Below, piece by piece: positions 9,700-18,283 of a stretch of DNA of 23,232 nt. The stretch comes from Gracilaria domingensis. Its lineage: Eukaryota; Rhodophyta; Florideophyceae; Gracilariales; Gracilariaceae. The first letter of the stretch is position 1; every line of letters starts with the position of its first letter. The stretch covers positions 1 to 23,232 of the forward strand of contig VCMS01000496.1 of the NCBI GenBank assembly GCA_022539475.1, read 5' to 3'. The position numbers and the translations under genes were made by a program. Under the pieces are notes generated by a model. That model made no database searches. It saw only the letters and a list, made by a program, of their open reading frames with translations, and had not been told where the DNA came from.

Positions 9700-11742
9700 G
9701 ACCACGGAGCTGTTCGTTACTGATGAACTGCGCGAGTGTTGCTTGTTCCGCGGGCGAGGAAGTGGGTTTTCTGCGCTCCTTCCGATCATTCATGTTGACA
9801 TGCCCGCAATATCGGTAACACCAGGATGACGTTGAAGTCAAGATTCTCTCCAGGTAAAGCGTGTGATATTCCGTGCTTGTGTCGCAAAGATATGATGTGC
9901 TCGGAGTGGACGAGCCATTTGTGGGCAAAATGGTTGCGGCCTTTTGGATACGTGAGTGTTGCTCTCTCTATTGTTTAGTTTGAGGCGTGGAGCAGCTTAC
10001 TTTAGGAGAGGAGGTTACTTTTTGCTTGGCAAGGACCCTACTTGTGCTTCGTAACTGGGGCAGATGACCATAAACGAGAGAGAGATTGCAATGATGAGTT
10101 GCAAACCATACTAAAGAAGAGAATAAGCGGTTGCTCGACGGCTCAGGAAAAATGGTTGTGTGCTTGTTTCTGGTTATGATATAACCGTTGACAGATGTTC
10201 CTTAGCGGCAAACGTGGTAAGGATACATGCGAAGCCCTTTGTTGTGGTGCCCCCTTTCACTATGGTCTCTAAAGATTGGGATAAGCGTAGAAGGGAACAT
10301 GCATTAGTACTTTTCCAGCCAAGCGACATCTCTTGCGGGATCACAGTAAGACTGCGTAGCCAGGAGCACGAGAAGATCTTAGACAGCTTTGCTAGAGACG
10401 TGTCTTTAGAACTCTATTGCTTGGATGAGTGCTCTAATCAAGGAGCAGGCTGCCATTAAAATTCACAGGTCACAGCTATTCGATAGCTTTTGTGGCGAGG
10501 AATGAGACGATACGCCGGTACGCCCTTTGTCAAATTCTTCTAGGAGACAAGCGATCCCTGTATTAAGGCAATAACCCATTGGATTTGCAGAAGTTGATAT
10601 TAGGACATCCTCATCATTTTAAGCCTTCTTTGCGAGATAAAACTATTATAGATACCTTCGTAGTTCTACGTTAGCCCTGTAATTGAGGGCCATTGTCCGC
10701 GTTAAAGAAGAAGAGAAAAAGATACTTCGCTACAACGAAACAAGTCTTTGTGATTCTCATTTTCGCAATGCTCGACACCAAAGAAGGGTCGCTCGTCTTC
10801 TTTTTGGAGTGAGTTTCTCCCACGGTGCGGCCAGAACAACGTTGGGTCATGTTGGATGATTCTTTGCTGGAGGTTTGCTTCGTTCTTGTTCCTTTGAAGA
10901 TCACAGAAGAGTCTTACAGCTGCCGAGCAAAGTATGTCTTCAGAGTGATTCACAAGATGACTTCGATCGCGATTTCGTTGTTGGAAGGGGGAACAGCCTA
11001 AGCAAAAGATTCTAGAAAGTAAGAAGTATCAGGACGGCGGTCAAGCAATCCAATACTCTTGCTTGTAGAACCGTTTACCCTTGCCCTCCGACAGATTGCC
11101 CTCAGCATATCCTTTCAATGAGGTAGGATTTGATTCGAATCTCCAAATAAGCTTCAACTCACTTCATCGAAACCTCGCAAAAGTGTGAGCTAGGCCTCTT
11201 GATTCTCACCAACCACCCGAATATACTTGTCACTAGTAGAGAAATCTATGGACGCGGTCCTGAAGGAAGGCGCAGCAGCGAGAGAATTGGCAATGCAGCA
11301 GCAACACATAGACGAGTATATCCTGACCAATAGATAATCGAAGCAGTCAAAACTAAGAACGAACGAGCACGGTAGATGGCTAAGTCACCTTCACTGTGAA
11401 AAACTTCTTTCCCAACATTTCATTTTTCCCACTGTATGAAGAGACAGGTAAAAAGGGTGAAAACATCCCATTGGAAGCGTAGAGCCCGTCGTGGAATTGT
11501 TACTATGCTTTCCTCTTGATGAACATAGGTCCCTGAATTGCATGTCGCCCTCTGACTCCGCTCAGAAGTTAATATCAACGGTGGGAATTACCTGTCATCG
11601 ATGATAACCTCTATACGAGAATTCACAACAGCTCCTGATCAGACCACATATGTTGGTTCCCACAAACATGGTTGGGGAAAAGATAGGTTTCGCCGTTCAA
11701 CGCGTTGTATCACGTCGACACAAGCTCAATACAACTTGAGCT
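9700..11742. other. Gene-poor stretch downstream of the protease-like gene
   Basis: The only mildly protein-like frame is 10160-10459 (plus, GTG start; first ATG at 10261 gives 66 residues), ending in a Cys-containing tail. It has no recognisable domain and no convincing promoter. The other frames are short and overlap. The last part holds the 3' flank of the minus-strand protease-like gene. No clear AATAAA signal was seen on that strand within 140 bases of its stop. Confidence 0.35.
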
Positions 11743-13470
11743 CTAAAAAGTTTCAATATCTTGTTCTTCATATTGTTGAAGCATTTGATACCGATTTCGC
11801 TGCTGCCTCTTCCTGAATATCAGCACCGAAACAAAAACGATTGCGATCCCAAGCAATCCCCCTATGACAATTCCAAAGTACCACCCGGAACCACCCACCG
11901 CAAAACAGGCACAAAATGCGCCCGTACAGAACGGGTAAGGCATGCTGGTCGCTTCGCGAATTGGGACACAGCGACCTGTCTGGTAGCCAAAGCTACAGTT
12001 AGATTGTTTGGCGCATCCGGAACACATCTTCTGAGCACGGCACACTTCGGCTTGTTGTAGTCGCGCTTCGTCTCCGCTATCCGCGTCTGAATCACTGACA
12101 GGTGCGGGTGCAGCGTCAGCAGTAAGCACCTCGCCATCATCTTTTTCTTCTCTTCCTCCTGGCAGACCATCTTCAGATCCAGTCTCTGGGCCGCAATTCT
12201 CCGTCTTGGCATCGGCGACACCCACTCTATACGCTCCACGATCGAACACTATCGCATACTTCTTCATAACTGCGGAACCGAGCAAAAGACCATAACCTTT
12301 CTCAAGAAGACTGTCAGTGGCTATCATTGCGACACAGCGATGCCGTTTGCCGTCAATTACCCTGTATTTTATGAGGTAATCATCGGGAGTCAAAGTGATA
12401 GAAACGTCGTCTGTCAGGGCAATGGTTATGTTGGGCATCGCTGCCACTGACTCGTCCGGAATGTACGAACAAAGCTGAGGTCGGAACCAGCCGTATGTGC
12501 TGCACAAATCTGGGATATGGCAATAATGCTCCATCAGGTGATCGAGAAGATTAAGAAAGGTAGACTTGGAGAATGCTATTTGAGTGGTAGCTGTTGACCA
12601 TACGGCGGCTGTAACAGACGGAACGCTTAGAGTCCTGTTGTTTATCTTCCATTCCGGCTTGGCTGGCACGACATAGCGGTTCGGATCAGGTGCATCTTGC
12701 AGAGGAATATACTTATAGTCGGAAGTGGACAGCGACTTGTCTGCGGCACCGAGGGTTAGAGTACCGCCGAAACGAGATACGCAAATGGTGAACACATTCT
12801 GAATGCCTGTTTGGTTCACAATTGCATCCATGGCCGGAGGAATGCAGGCTGGATGACACGCGCCCTGTTGGAAGGCCATGCCGAGGACTCCGTCAGTGTA
12901 CGGAAGCTCAAAATTACGAGATTCCTCATGCATGGCTCCGAGAAGTAAGGAGGCTTGCAGATTTCCAATGCGAAGAGTATCTCTGTACATAGTACCATTA
13001 CCGCTAGAGCCGTCTCCGTAGAACATATTGAAAGCGCAATTCTCAGAGCCTATGACGCAACAGTTACCAGAGTTGGAGCAACTAAAGCACTTGTCAGAGC
13101 TGCACTGATTGGATTTCGGCGTGCAAACTTGATCGTCGCATGGGATCACGGCGGCTTCCGTGGAAGAGCTGGGATCGTAACGATGATCACCAGTGCGACA
13201 GCCCTTACATCCATGGCGAGGAACTATTAGAGATGAGTACGATGAATCAATTTGCAGGGTGAGCGGCTGACCGCCCACCGACGCGTTGACGAAAAAGCCA
13301 GATACGTGCAGAAGCCCACCGGAAAGAGGCAGCTTGATGGGGCCAGCTGGCGACCGTGCGGAAGCAGAAGAGAGGGATAGGGTTTCTGTCTCGGCAGCCG
13401 AGAGTGTTGCCACGACGGCGACACAGAGCATGTATGGGATCACAGACATGGCGGACGGAGGCGAAGTCAT
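11743..13470 (-). CDS. Membrane-anchored A1-family aspartic protease-like protein, predicted inactive
   Basis: The product is 575 residues from the methionine at 13470-13468. That start, or the one seven codons later (13449-13447, good GCC ATG context), puts a signal peptide (MSVIPYMLCVAVVATLSA) at the N-terminus. An in-frame methionine at 13740 would add 90 unconserved-looking residues and bury the signal. The two-lobed pepsin fold is readable: first active-site loop QIDSSYSSLIVP (Asp75); a Cys-rich insert (C88 to C145) of the nepenthesin/plasmepsin V kind; flap YGDGSSGNG (Tyr151); second loop AVWSTATTQIAF (about 290-300). C-terminal to the fold are an acidic linker (430-475), a PSI-like cysteine cluster (477-501), one membrane span (about 530-552) and a 23-residue basic tail. 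Expected type I protein of the secretory pathway. DTGS reads DSSY and the second D-S/T-G reads S-T-A, so the second catalytic Asp is Ser292 (codon 12597-12595). From family knowledge this should abolish classical hydrolysis. The reading frame is intact, so it is not an obvious pseudogene. Confidence 0.9.
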   Translation of the reverse strand: MTSPPSAMSVIPYMLCVAVVATLSAAETETLSLSSASARSPAGPIKLPLSGGLLHVSGFFVNASVGGQPLTLQIDSSYSSLIVPRHGCKGCRTGDHRYDPSSSTEAAVIPCDDQVCTPKSNQCSSDKCFSCSNSGNCCVIGSENCAFNMFYGDGSSGNGTMYRDTLRIGNLQASLLLGAMHEESRNFELPYTDGVLGMAFQQGACHPACIPPAMDAIVNQTGIQNVFTICVSRFGGTLTLGAADKSLSTSDYKYIPLQDAPDPNRYVVPAKPEWKINNRTLSVPSVTAAVWSTATTQIAFSKSTFLNLLDHLMEHYCHIPDLCSTYGWFRPQLCSYIPDESVAAMPNITIALTDDVSITLTPDDYLIKYRVIDGKRHRCVAMIATDSLLEKGYGLLLGSAVMKKYAIVFDRGAYRVGVADAKTENCGPETGSEDGLPGGREEKDDGEVLTADAAPAPVSDSDADSGDEARLQQAEVCRAQKMCSGCAKQSNCSFGYQTGRCVPIREATSMPYPFCTGAFCACFAVGGSGWYFGIVIGGLLGIAIVFVSVLIFRKRQQRNRYQMLQQYEEQDIETF

Positions 13471-13829
13471 GACGACTGTATGGGGATGAGGGTTAATTCT
13501 GAAAGAAGATGAGCGTAAGTTGAGATGTCGACACTCATGACCGTGGAGAGAAGGAAAGGCAACGAGGGCGTGGTGGCGTAGCTGCGCGCATGCGAATGGA
13601 TAGGGCGAAGGGCGACAGTCTTGATTGCGTCGCGGACGATAGAGTCGCTGCTGTGGCCGGACAGGCTCAGCGAGCACCCGCAGCATGACGGCAGTGAAGG
13701 TATCATACAGTGCGGCGCTGCCAGTGTCAGCAACCGGCACAAGTTGGACATGTCGCGATTGTAACGATGGCGCCTGTAGTTGACACGATGTCAGTGAATT
13801 ATTTTGATGAGTTGAAGTGAACTACTGAC

Positions 13830-14861
13830 CTATCCGAGAAAAGCCTGTCGAAGAGCGGTGGCCATGAGCGAGTACACTTGGGAGTCGCCGAAGAGCTCTA
13901 CAAAGTGGTCCAGGCCTTGAAGCGGCTCGAAGTTGAAGCCGCCACCCAGAGACGTGAAAAGGGGCTGCAAGATCTGTGCCGACAGATTGGCAAACGGAAA
14001 CGGAACAATATCATCGCCCGTAGCATGAATCATGCTAATATTGAACGACCTCCTTCGCGTGTCAAACGGCTGTAAACCAGGTTGCACATAATCACCAGCT
14101 CTGGGCAAGCTGCCTGACACCACGACGGCGCCCGCCAGATCAAGGCCAGTTGCCAAGACGGTCTCCAGCACGGCGAATCCACCCAGAGAATGTCCCAGCA
14201 ACGCAACACGCGACGTGGGGATAGCCGCCTTGCACATCTGCGAGCGCACCGTGAAGTCGACGAATTGTGCGGCGCGGAAAAGTCCCAATCGATCGTTGTC
14301 CGCAGCGATGGTAGCCTCTAAGGTGGGCGCTGCGGGCGGTGGCAAAAGATCAAAGTAAGCGCGGGCCACAGGGATTGGCGGAGAATTAAACGACGAAAAC
14401 GTAATGCGGCGGAACAAGTACAGAGGGTATTCGATGCGAATCTGTGACCCCAATTGTGGATCAGTGGCCAATAGTTGCGACAGCATCCTAAGCAGAGAGG
14501 CTTCGTTATCAGCTGGCATAATGCCGTGCAAGACGACCACTGCGAAGCGCGCCGGCCGCGGAGGCTCAAATGCGAAGCCGTGTGGGGAGCACTTGAGGGT
14601 GTGGCCGGTGACGGGAATGGTGCCGCCACACGTGAAATTCTCTTCTTTGACGAGCTCTTCAAGGCGCTGTTGAGTGATGTTCATTTGGGAGAGCGGAATA
14701 ATAGAGGGCTCGAAATACGTGGTGGTCCATGGCGGACGCGACAGACGCAGCGCGGTGCACGGAAACAGCTGCCTGATGATATCGAGAGGGTCGAAAGCAG
14801 CGACGAGCGAGACGTGCGCGGTGAGAAGCGCCGCGACGAGGAGCATGGGAAGGGCGGGCAT
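13830..14861 (-). CDS. Secreted alpha/beta-hydrolase (esterase/lipase-like)
   Basis: The product is 343 residues. The N-terminal 22 (MPALPMLLVAALLTAHVSLVAA) form a signal peptide. The start has GCC before ATG and no upstream in-frame extension is needed. Family marks are an oxyanion-side HG motif (VVVLHGIMP, His112-Gly113), the nucleophile elbow GHSLGG (Ser225), an acid in ATGDDIVPF (Asp283 or Asp284) and a late histidine in GLDHF (His319). Order and spacing fit an intact Ser-Asp-His triad. Four N-glycosylation sequons (61, 75, 274, 292) agree with export. There is no membrane span after the signal, so a soluble secreted or lumenal hydrolase is likely. The substrate cannot be told; carboxylesterase, thioesterase or lysophospholipase are all possible. 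The gene lies on the same strand as the protease-like gene, its stop 359 bases upstream of that gene's preferred start. Two CCAAT motifs (plus strand, about 15100-15116) lie about 240 bases upstream of the start. Confidence 0.85.
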   Translation of the reverse strand: MPALPMLLVAALLTAHVSLVAAFDPLDIIRQLFPCTALRLSRPPWTTTYFEPSIIPLSQMNITQQRLEELVKEENFTCGGTIPVTGHTLKCSPHGFAFEPPRPARFAVVVLHGIMPADNEASLLRMLSQLLATDPQLGSQIRIEYPLYLFRRITFSSFNSPPIPVARAYFDLLPPPAAPTLEATIAADNDRLGLFRAAQFVDFTVRSQMCKAAIPTSRVALLGHSLGGFAVLETVLATGLDLAGAVVVSGSLPRAGDYVQPGLQPFDTRRRSFNISMIHATGDDIVPFPFANLSAQILQPLFTSLGGGFNFEPLQGLDHFVELFGDSQVYSLMATALRQAFLG

Positions 14862-15295
14862 GGCTTCGATGCGGCCGCGCGTGGGATGCGGACGGGATGC
14901 GGGCGAGTTGTTGGGGAAGGGCGGATGAGGAAAGGGCGCGACTCTTTCTTGTATGCTGCTACTGTACCCTTGGGCGCATCAATTTCTCTGGTTACGCTTT
15001 GATTTGATGGCGAATATCTGGCTGCTAACATACGCGGCGGTTGACGTTATTCGTCTCAACAGCGTCTTTACAGTGAGCCGTTTCTTTTTCGCGCACTCTG
15101 TCCAATCACGAGCCAATGCTTGGAGGCGCCACATCATCATACAAAGGGACAACAACTGACGAAGTTTAATTAACCACGCGTAGTACCGTGTACCGTTGGT
15201 AACAGCACACAGTGTGTACTATTGGAGGGGTGTCGCCGGACGGGTTTTTCCCACGGATGCGCAATCCAGACTTCTGAAAAACAGAACCAAACTGT

Positions 15296-15332
15296 CAGCC
15301 ACGTGTAGTGCGCGCGGCACCACACGTGGCTG
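15296..15332. repeat. Inverted repeat carrying two CACGTG motifs
   Basis: CAGCCACGTGT (15296-15306) pairs exactly with ACACGTGGCTG (15322-15332). After one mismatch four more pairs follow inward (GTGC/GCAC), leaving a five-base loop. Each arm holds CACGTG, the core recognised by many bHLH and bZIP regulators. It precedes a CTTAAG box (15342-15347) and the gag-like ORF at 15446. Confidence 0.85.
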
Positions 15333-15351
15333 GGGAGCTCACTTAAGCCGC

Positions 15352-15375
15352 CGCCGTCGCTTCGGAGCGACGGCG
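15352..15375. repeat. Perfect GC-rich hairpin
   Basis: CGCCGTCGCT (15352-15361) and AGCGACGGCG (15366-15375) form ten perfect pairs around the loop TCGG. It starts five bases after TTAAG (15343-15347). If transcribed it would be a very stable hairpin in the leader of the gag-like ORF. Confidence 0.85.
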
Positions 15376-15445
15376 ACGGGAGGAAGACAACAGAAAAGCA
15401 AGAAGTAAAAAAGGGTAGCTGGCCCTAGTTTGTTGTGCAGCTTTC

Positions 15446-16270
15446 ATGGTACTCTCGAGGAGGGCCGTTTCATCGTCATCTTCGTGCAGTTCAATTGATT
15501 GTTTTCATTCTAGCATGTCGTCAGGTGCTATAGCCGCGTCGTCTAGCACTACTCGCGTGGTGTTTGACGGCAAGTCGTCTTCGGATGTTGGCCGTTTCTT
15601 CTTTGCGTATGAGAATGTAGTCATGCGAGGAAATTCGGACTCTAAAAAGGCTCTGCAGCTCCTCTGTCATCTTGAGGGGGCAGCATTCGACTTCTACTAT
15701 AAGACCTTTGCTACCGAGGGCAGCCTCACCAAGGAGGCTGGTCGCTACTCGGATGTAAAAGCTCGCTTTCTGGCACAGTTTTCGCATAAAACGCCGCCTG
15801 AAGAGGATGTAAGGATCGCCGTCGCGGCTAGATTGGACCCGAAGGACGTGACGGGATCTCTTGGAAAACTAGACTCGTTGTACACCCGCGCTGGGTTCAA
15901 CGACAAGGCTTCGTTCGGTCTTCTTCGCACTCGTGTGGCGAAAATTCCGGACATGGCTCGCTTTGTGATGTATCGTTCGCCGAGTGACTACACGTCGCTC
16001 AAGAAGGCGATAATGGAGTACGAGATTGGACGCAAGGCTTTCTTCACCGCCACGGAGACGATGCAGGGAGGCGCACCTTCTCATGTTAGGATCCTTTCGA
16101 GGCCCGACGCTCGTTCTGGGACCGCTCAGCAGTTGGAGAGCAAGGTCGACCAGTTGGCGGGGCAGTTTGCGGAGTTGACTCTGCTGGTGAATGTTGTGCA
16201 AAACCCAGCGATGGGGAAAGACACGCAAAGGCGGTTCAGACCCTCTCTCAAGAGGCGAGCACAGCAGTAG
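15446..16270 (+). CDS. gag: Gag-like capsid protein of an LTR retroelement (gag only)
   Basis: The ORF is 274 residues from ATG at 15446. A second ATG at 15515 (MSSGAIAASSSTT) would give 251 and removes a Ser/Cys-rich head. From about residue 37 it reads like a retrotransposon capsid domain: VVFDGKSSSDVGRFFFAYE, then KALQLLCHLEGAAFDFYYKTF, then helical segments with an FLAQF and a LRTRV stretch up to about residue 200. A heptad-like region (about 225-250) precedes a basic end (RRFRPSLKRR). There is no zinc knuckle in frame. After the stop come about 750 bases without protease, reverse transcriptase or integrase, so this gag stands alone. It differs from the gag at 18427. The frame is intact, which may mean a recent non-autonomous element, a truncated element or a domesticated gag. 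Confidence 0.65.
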   Translation: MVLSRRAVSSSSSCSSIDCFHSSMSSGAIAASSSTTRVVFDGKSSSDVGRFFFAYENVVMRGNSDSKKALQLLCHLEGAAFDFYYKTFATEGSLTKEAGRYSDVKARFLAQFSHKTPPEEDVRIAVAARLDPKDVTGSLGKLDSLYTRAGFNDKASFGLLRTRVAKIPDMARFVMYRSPSDYTSLKKAIMEYEIGRKAFFTATETMQGGAPSHVRILSRPDARSGTAQQLESKVDQLAGQFAELTLLVNVVQNPAMGKDTQRRFRPSLKRRAQQ

Positions 16271-17023
16271 AGCGCTCCCACGGGTACGACACGGCAATGC
16301 CGGTTGTAAGACCGGGGTCGACCCTTCCCAAGTAATGGAGGGAGCGAAGCGGCGAAGAAGACGCGTCCAGCGGTAGAGAACACACGACACAAGTCGGCAG
16401 TAGCGTCACGTGCGTAGCACGCGGTACCCACGAGTGTGGCGATGACACGCGAGAGCGGTAATAGCCCACGCGAGTGTGTCGAGCCACGAACGGTATGCAC
16501 CGGTACACCAAGTAGTGCTACCTGTATAACAGGGACAGAAATAAAGAAAACACACACAAAGTAAACACGCGAAAGCGGTAGTGGTGTTAATGATGCCGCG
16601 AGGCGGATGATGAGCCCTGCACAAGGTGCCGACTCTCCGGGAGGAGGATATCGGTCACCAAGGGTGAAACATCAGAGCCGAACACTCGGTTGGTTCGTTT
16701 ACTTCCCCGACAATGGGTGCAGCTCAACCTACTAAGTAGTGTAGAGTGCCAACCCACTGTCAAGCGGTGTAGCGAAAATATCTAGAATAAACATCTAAAA
16801 TACCCCAACTAATGGGTGCAAACTTCCCACACGTGTGTGACCCACCGGCTAAGCCGTGCGCCTCATAACACTAATTCTAATATTAAGTATACCCAAGAAT
16901 GGGCTGATCTCACCAGTTATTCATACTGTGTGCCACCACCTCCCGGCATCGCCGTGCATGTTATGAATCGCATCAGCGAAGGAGTCCCGCAATCGCGTTG
17001 CACTACATTTCCCCCTCCTTAGG
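16271..17023. other. Non-coding stretch with short repeats, probably retroelement flank
   Basis: Stops are frequent in all frames. Short motifs recur: ACACGCGAgAGCGGTA at 16445-16460 returns with one change at 16565-16580, exactly 120 bases on; AATGGGTGCA occurs near 16714 and 16812; CACACGTGTG (16828-16837) is a perfect palindrome; CACGTG also occurs at 16407-16412. The look is that of an LTR or an untranslated region, but no ends could be fixed. Confidence 0.4.
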
Positions 17024-17069
17024 GTGCGAGACGACCACGCGAGCGGTTTCGCTTTCCTCCTCTGGAGTG

Positions 17070-17077
17070 TATTTAAG
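17070..17077 (+). promoter_or_regulatory. TATA-like box
   Basis: TATTTAAG lies upstream of a pyrimidine-rich leader (17090-17240) and an ATG at 17245. A start of transcription about 30 bases downstream would place the ATG at 17089 at or before the transcript start, leaving the one at 17245 as the likely initiator. Confidence 0.4.
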
Positions 17078-17088
17078 CACGTCGGCAT

Positions 17089-17405
17089 GACGGTCTCCAA
17101 TCCAGCCTCCCCGGTCTCTTCTAACGGCGACTCCGGTCCATCCCTCTCCACGCGTACTGCGGTAGTGTCTCCTCCGATACCTCGGCGTTCGCTTCCTCCT
17201 CTCTCGCTTCCAGCGCTTCCTTCTCTTCCTCGCGCCGCTTCCGCGATGCCTAACCCCAATCAGGGCGACGATCAACCGCCTGTCGGGTCCCAAAACCAAT
17301 ACTTTGGTGGGTTTGCTGGTGTTTCACACCCTTCCTCCTCTGGAGTGCCTCCTTCACAGCCGGCCTCCGCTGGCGTTCCGCTCCCTCAACCGGTCAATCC
17401 GGGAT
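17089..17405 (+). pseudogene. Short Pro/Ser-rich ORF apparently cut by the LTR
   Basis: The frame is open from 17024. Methionines are at 17089 (MTVSNPASPVSS) and 17245 (MPNPNQGDDQPPVGSQNQ). The product is Pro/Ser/Gly-rich with a repeated GVPxxQP pattern and matches no domain I know; it might be the N-terminus of another retroelement's gag. The first in-frame stop, TAG at 17408-17410, is made by the first bases of the putative LTR (TGTAG from 17406), so the gene seems interrupted by the insertion. The remainder would lie beyond the right edge of the window. This rests on the inferred LTR start. Confidence 0.35.
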
Positions 17406-17551
17406 TGTAGAGCAAAACGCCCTTTGTGGGGATGCACCGAGGTGCTTTTCATAGTTTGTTGATCCGTTACCGGCTGCGACACCTCAGGTTATGAGAGGCT
17501 ACTGGGGTAGTGCCCCTATTTTGGGGTATGCCTAGGAAGGGTAGTATTTCT

Positions 17552-17563
17552 GCACACGTGTGC
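17552..17563. promoter_or_regulatory. Perfect 12-base palindrome with CACGTG core
   Basis: GCACACGTGTGC in the putative U3. CACGTG is the core of G-box/E-box sites. The same core occurs at 15300, 15323, 16407 and 16830. Confidence 0.5.
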
Positions 17564-17585
17564 CAAGTTGGCCCGATCGCGCGGG

Positions 17586-17609
17586 CCCCGTGGCAAGCAT
17601 GCCACGGGG
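17586..17609. repeat. Perfect 10-base inverted repeat in the LTR
   Basis: CCCCGTGGCA (17586-17595) and TGCCACGGGG (17600-17609) surround the four bases AGCA. It lies about 70 bases upstream of the TATA box. Confidence 0.9.
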
Positions 17610-17670
17610 GCACACCTGTAGTGTATTGGCCGGCAGCGCCGGATAGTTAGATATTTTAATTGATATTTTC

Positions 17671-17705
17671 AAGTGCCGTATATAAGTGGCGGCACTTGCC
17701 GCCAC
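17671..17705. repeat. Two overlapping palindromes around the TATA box
   Basis: AAGTGCCG (17671-17678) pairs with CGGCACTT (17690-17697), leaving TATATAAG in the 11-base loop. GTGGCGGCA (17686-17694) pairs with TGCCGCCAC (17697-17705) around two bases. The two share bases 17690-17697, so they cannot both form. Confidence 0.85.
17679..17686 (+). promoter_or_regulatory. TATA box of the LTR
   Basis: TATATAAG matches the TATA consensus and faces gag. Transcription would be expected to start near 17710-17715. This supports reading the region as an LTR promoter. Confidence 0.6.
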
Positions 17706-18265
17706 TGTACGGGAAGTAAACCTCAACGAGGCCTTTGGCTCTGATCTTCTTGCCGCTTGCGCACGGTCACCAGCCCCATCCTGGGGAATACCGCCGCAAT
17801 TCCGGGCTGATCAACCAACCTCCGTCCCTGAGGAGTACTAATCCGTCGTCACGGCACTTTTCTTATCTATTTTATTGTTGTCATTTCCGTCTTACGGCTT
17901 TCGCTACTCTGCCCTACATTGTAGGTTTGTTTTATTTGTCTCGGGAGTTTTCCCGCTTATCGCGAGTCAGTGCTCCGCAGTGCGGCTCGTTTGTTGATCT
18001 TTTGTCGTCCCATACCGTTGGGCTGGATACCCCCACTCGCTGTGGCTCGCCGGAACCATCCGGATACCTACGCCGATTCTACCCCTTCTACCTCCGACTG
18101 CACGCCCAGATCGGGGCCACCCGGATTTACACCCGGCTCGTGTTGGCCCTATCGGAGGGTTCTGCCGCTCGACTGCCCTTCACAGGGAGCAGGGCCTGAA
18201 CACCCTGAGGTGCTCGTCCGCGACGCGGCTTGTTGTTTTCCCGTCGAGGGTTTTGCACCACAAAC

Positions 18266-18283
18266 TGGTCTCCGGACCTAGAA
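18266..18283 (+). other. Possible tRNA primer-binding site
   Basis: TGGTCTCCGGACCTAGAA starts three bases after the putative LTR end. Its reverse complement ends in ACCA and can be split into seven acceptor bases, a discriminator and a T-stem starting with C, as in a tRNA 3' end. I could not name the tRNA. A second TGG-start at 18328 fits tRNA geometry less well. Confidence 0.35.

Larger units (their letters stand above)
17406..18262 (+). repeat. Putative 5' LTR
   Basis: Inferred from four things: TGT at 17406 and ACA at 18260-18262 as matching ends; a TATATAAG box inside; a primer-binding-like TGG three bases after the end; and gag 164 bases further on. No second LTR copy is in the window, so both ends are provisional. 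The part before the TATA box (about 270 bases, U3) holds several palindromes. The part after it (about 575 bases) is long for R plus U5. Confidence 0.5.

Noticed and set aside
10160..10459. 99-codon plus-strand frame with mildly protein-like sequence
   Set aside because: Starts with GTG, has no known domain and no neighbouring exon that could be tied to it.
13471..13740. 90-residue in-frame extension of the protease-like protein
   Set aside because: It would bury a clear signal peptide. The internal methionines at 13470 and 13449 give a secreted protein with good start context.
16405..16440. Possible zinc knuckle of the first gag after its stop codon
   Set aside because: Only C-x5-H-x-C can be read; the CX2CX4HX4C spacing is absent.
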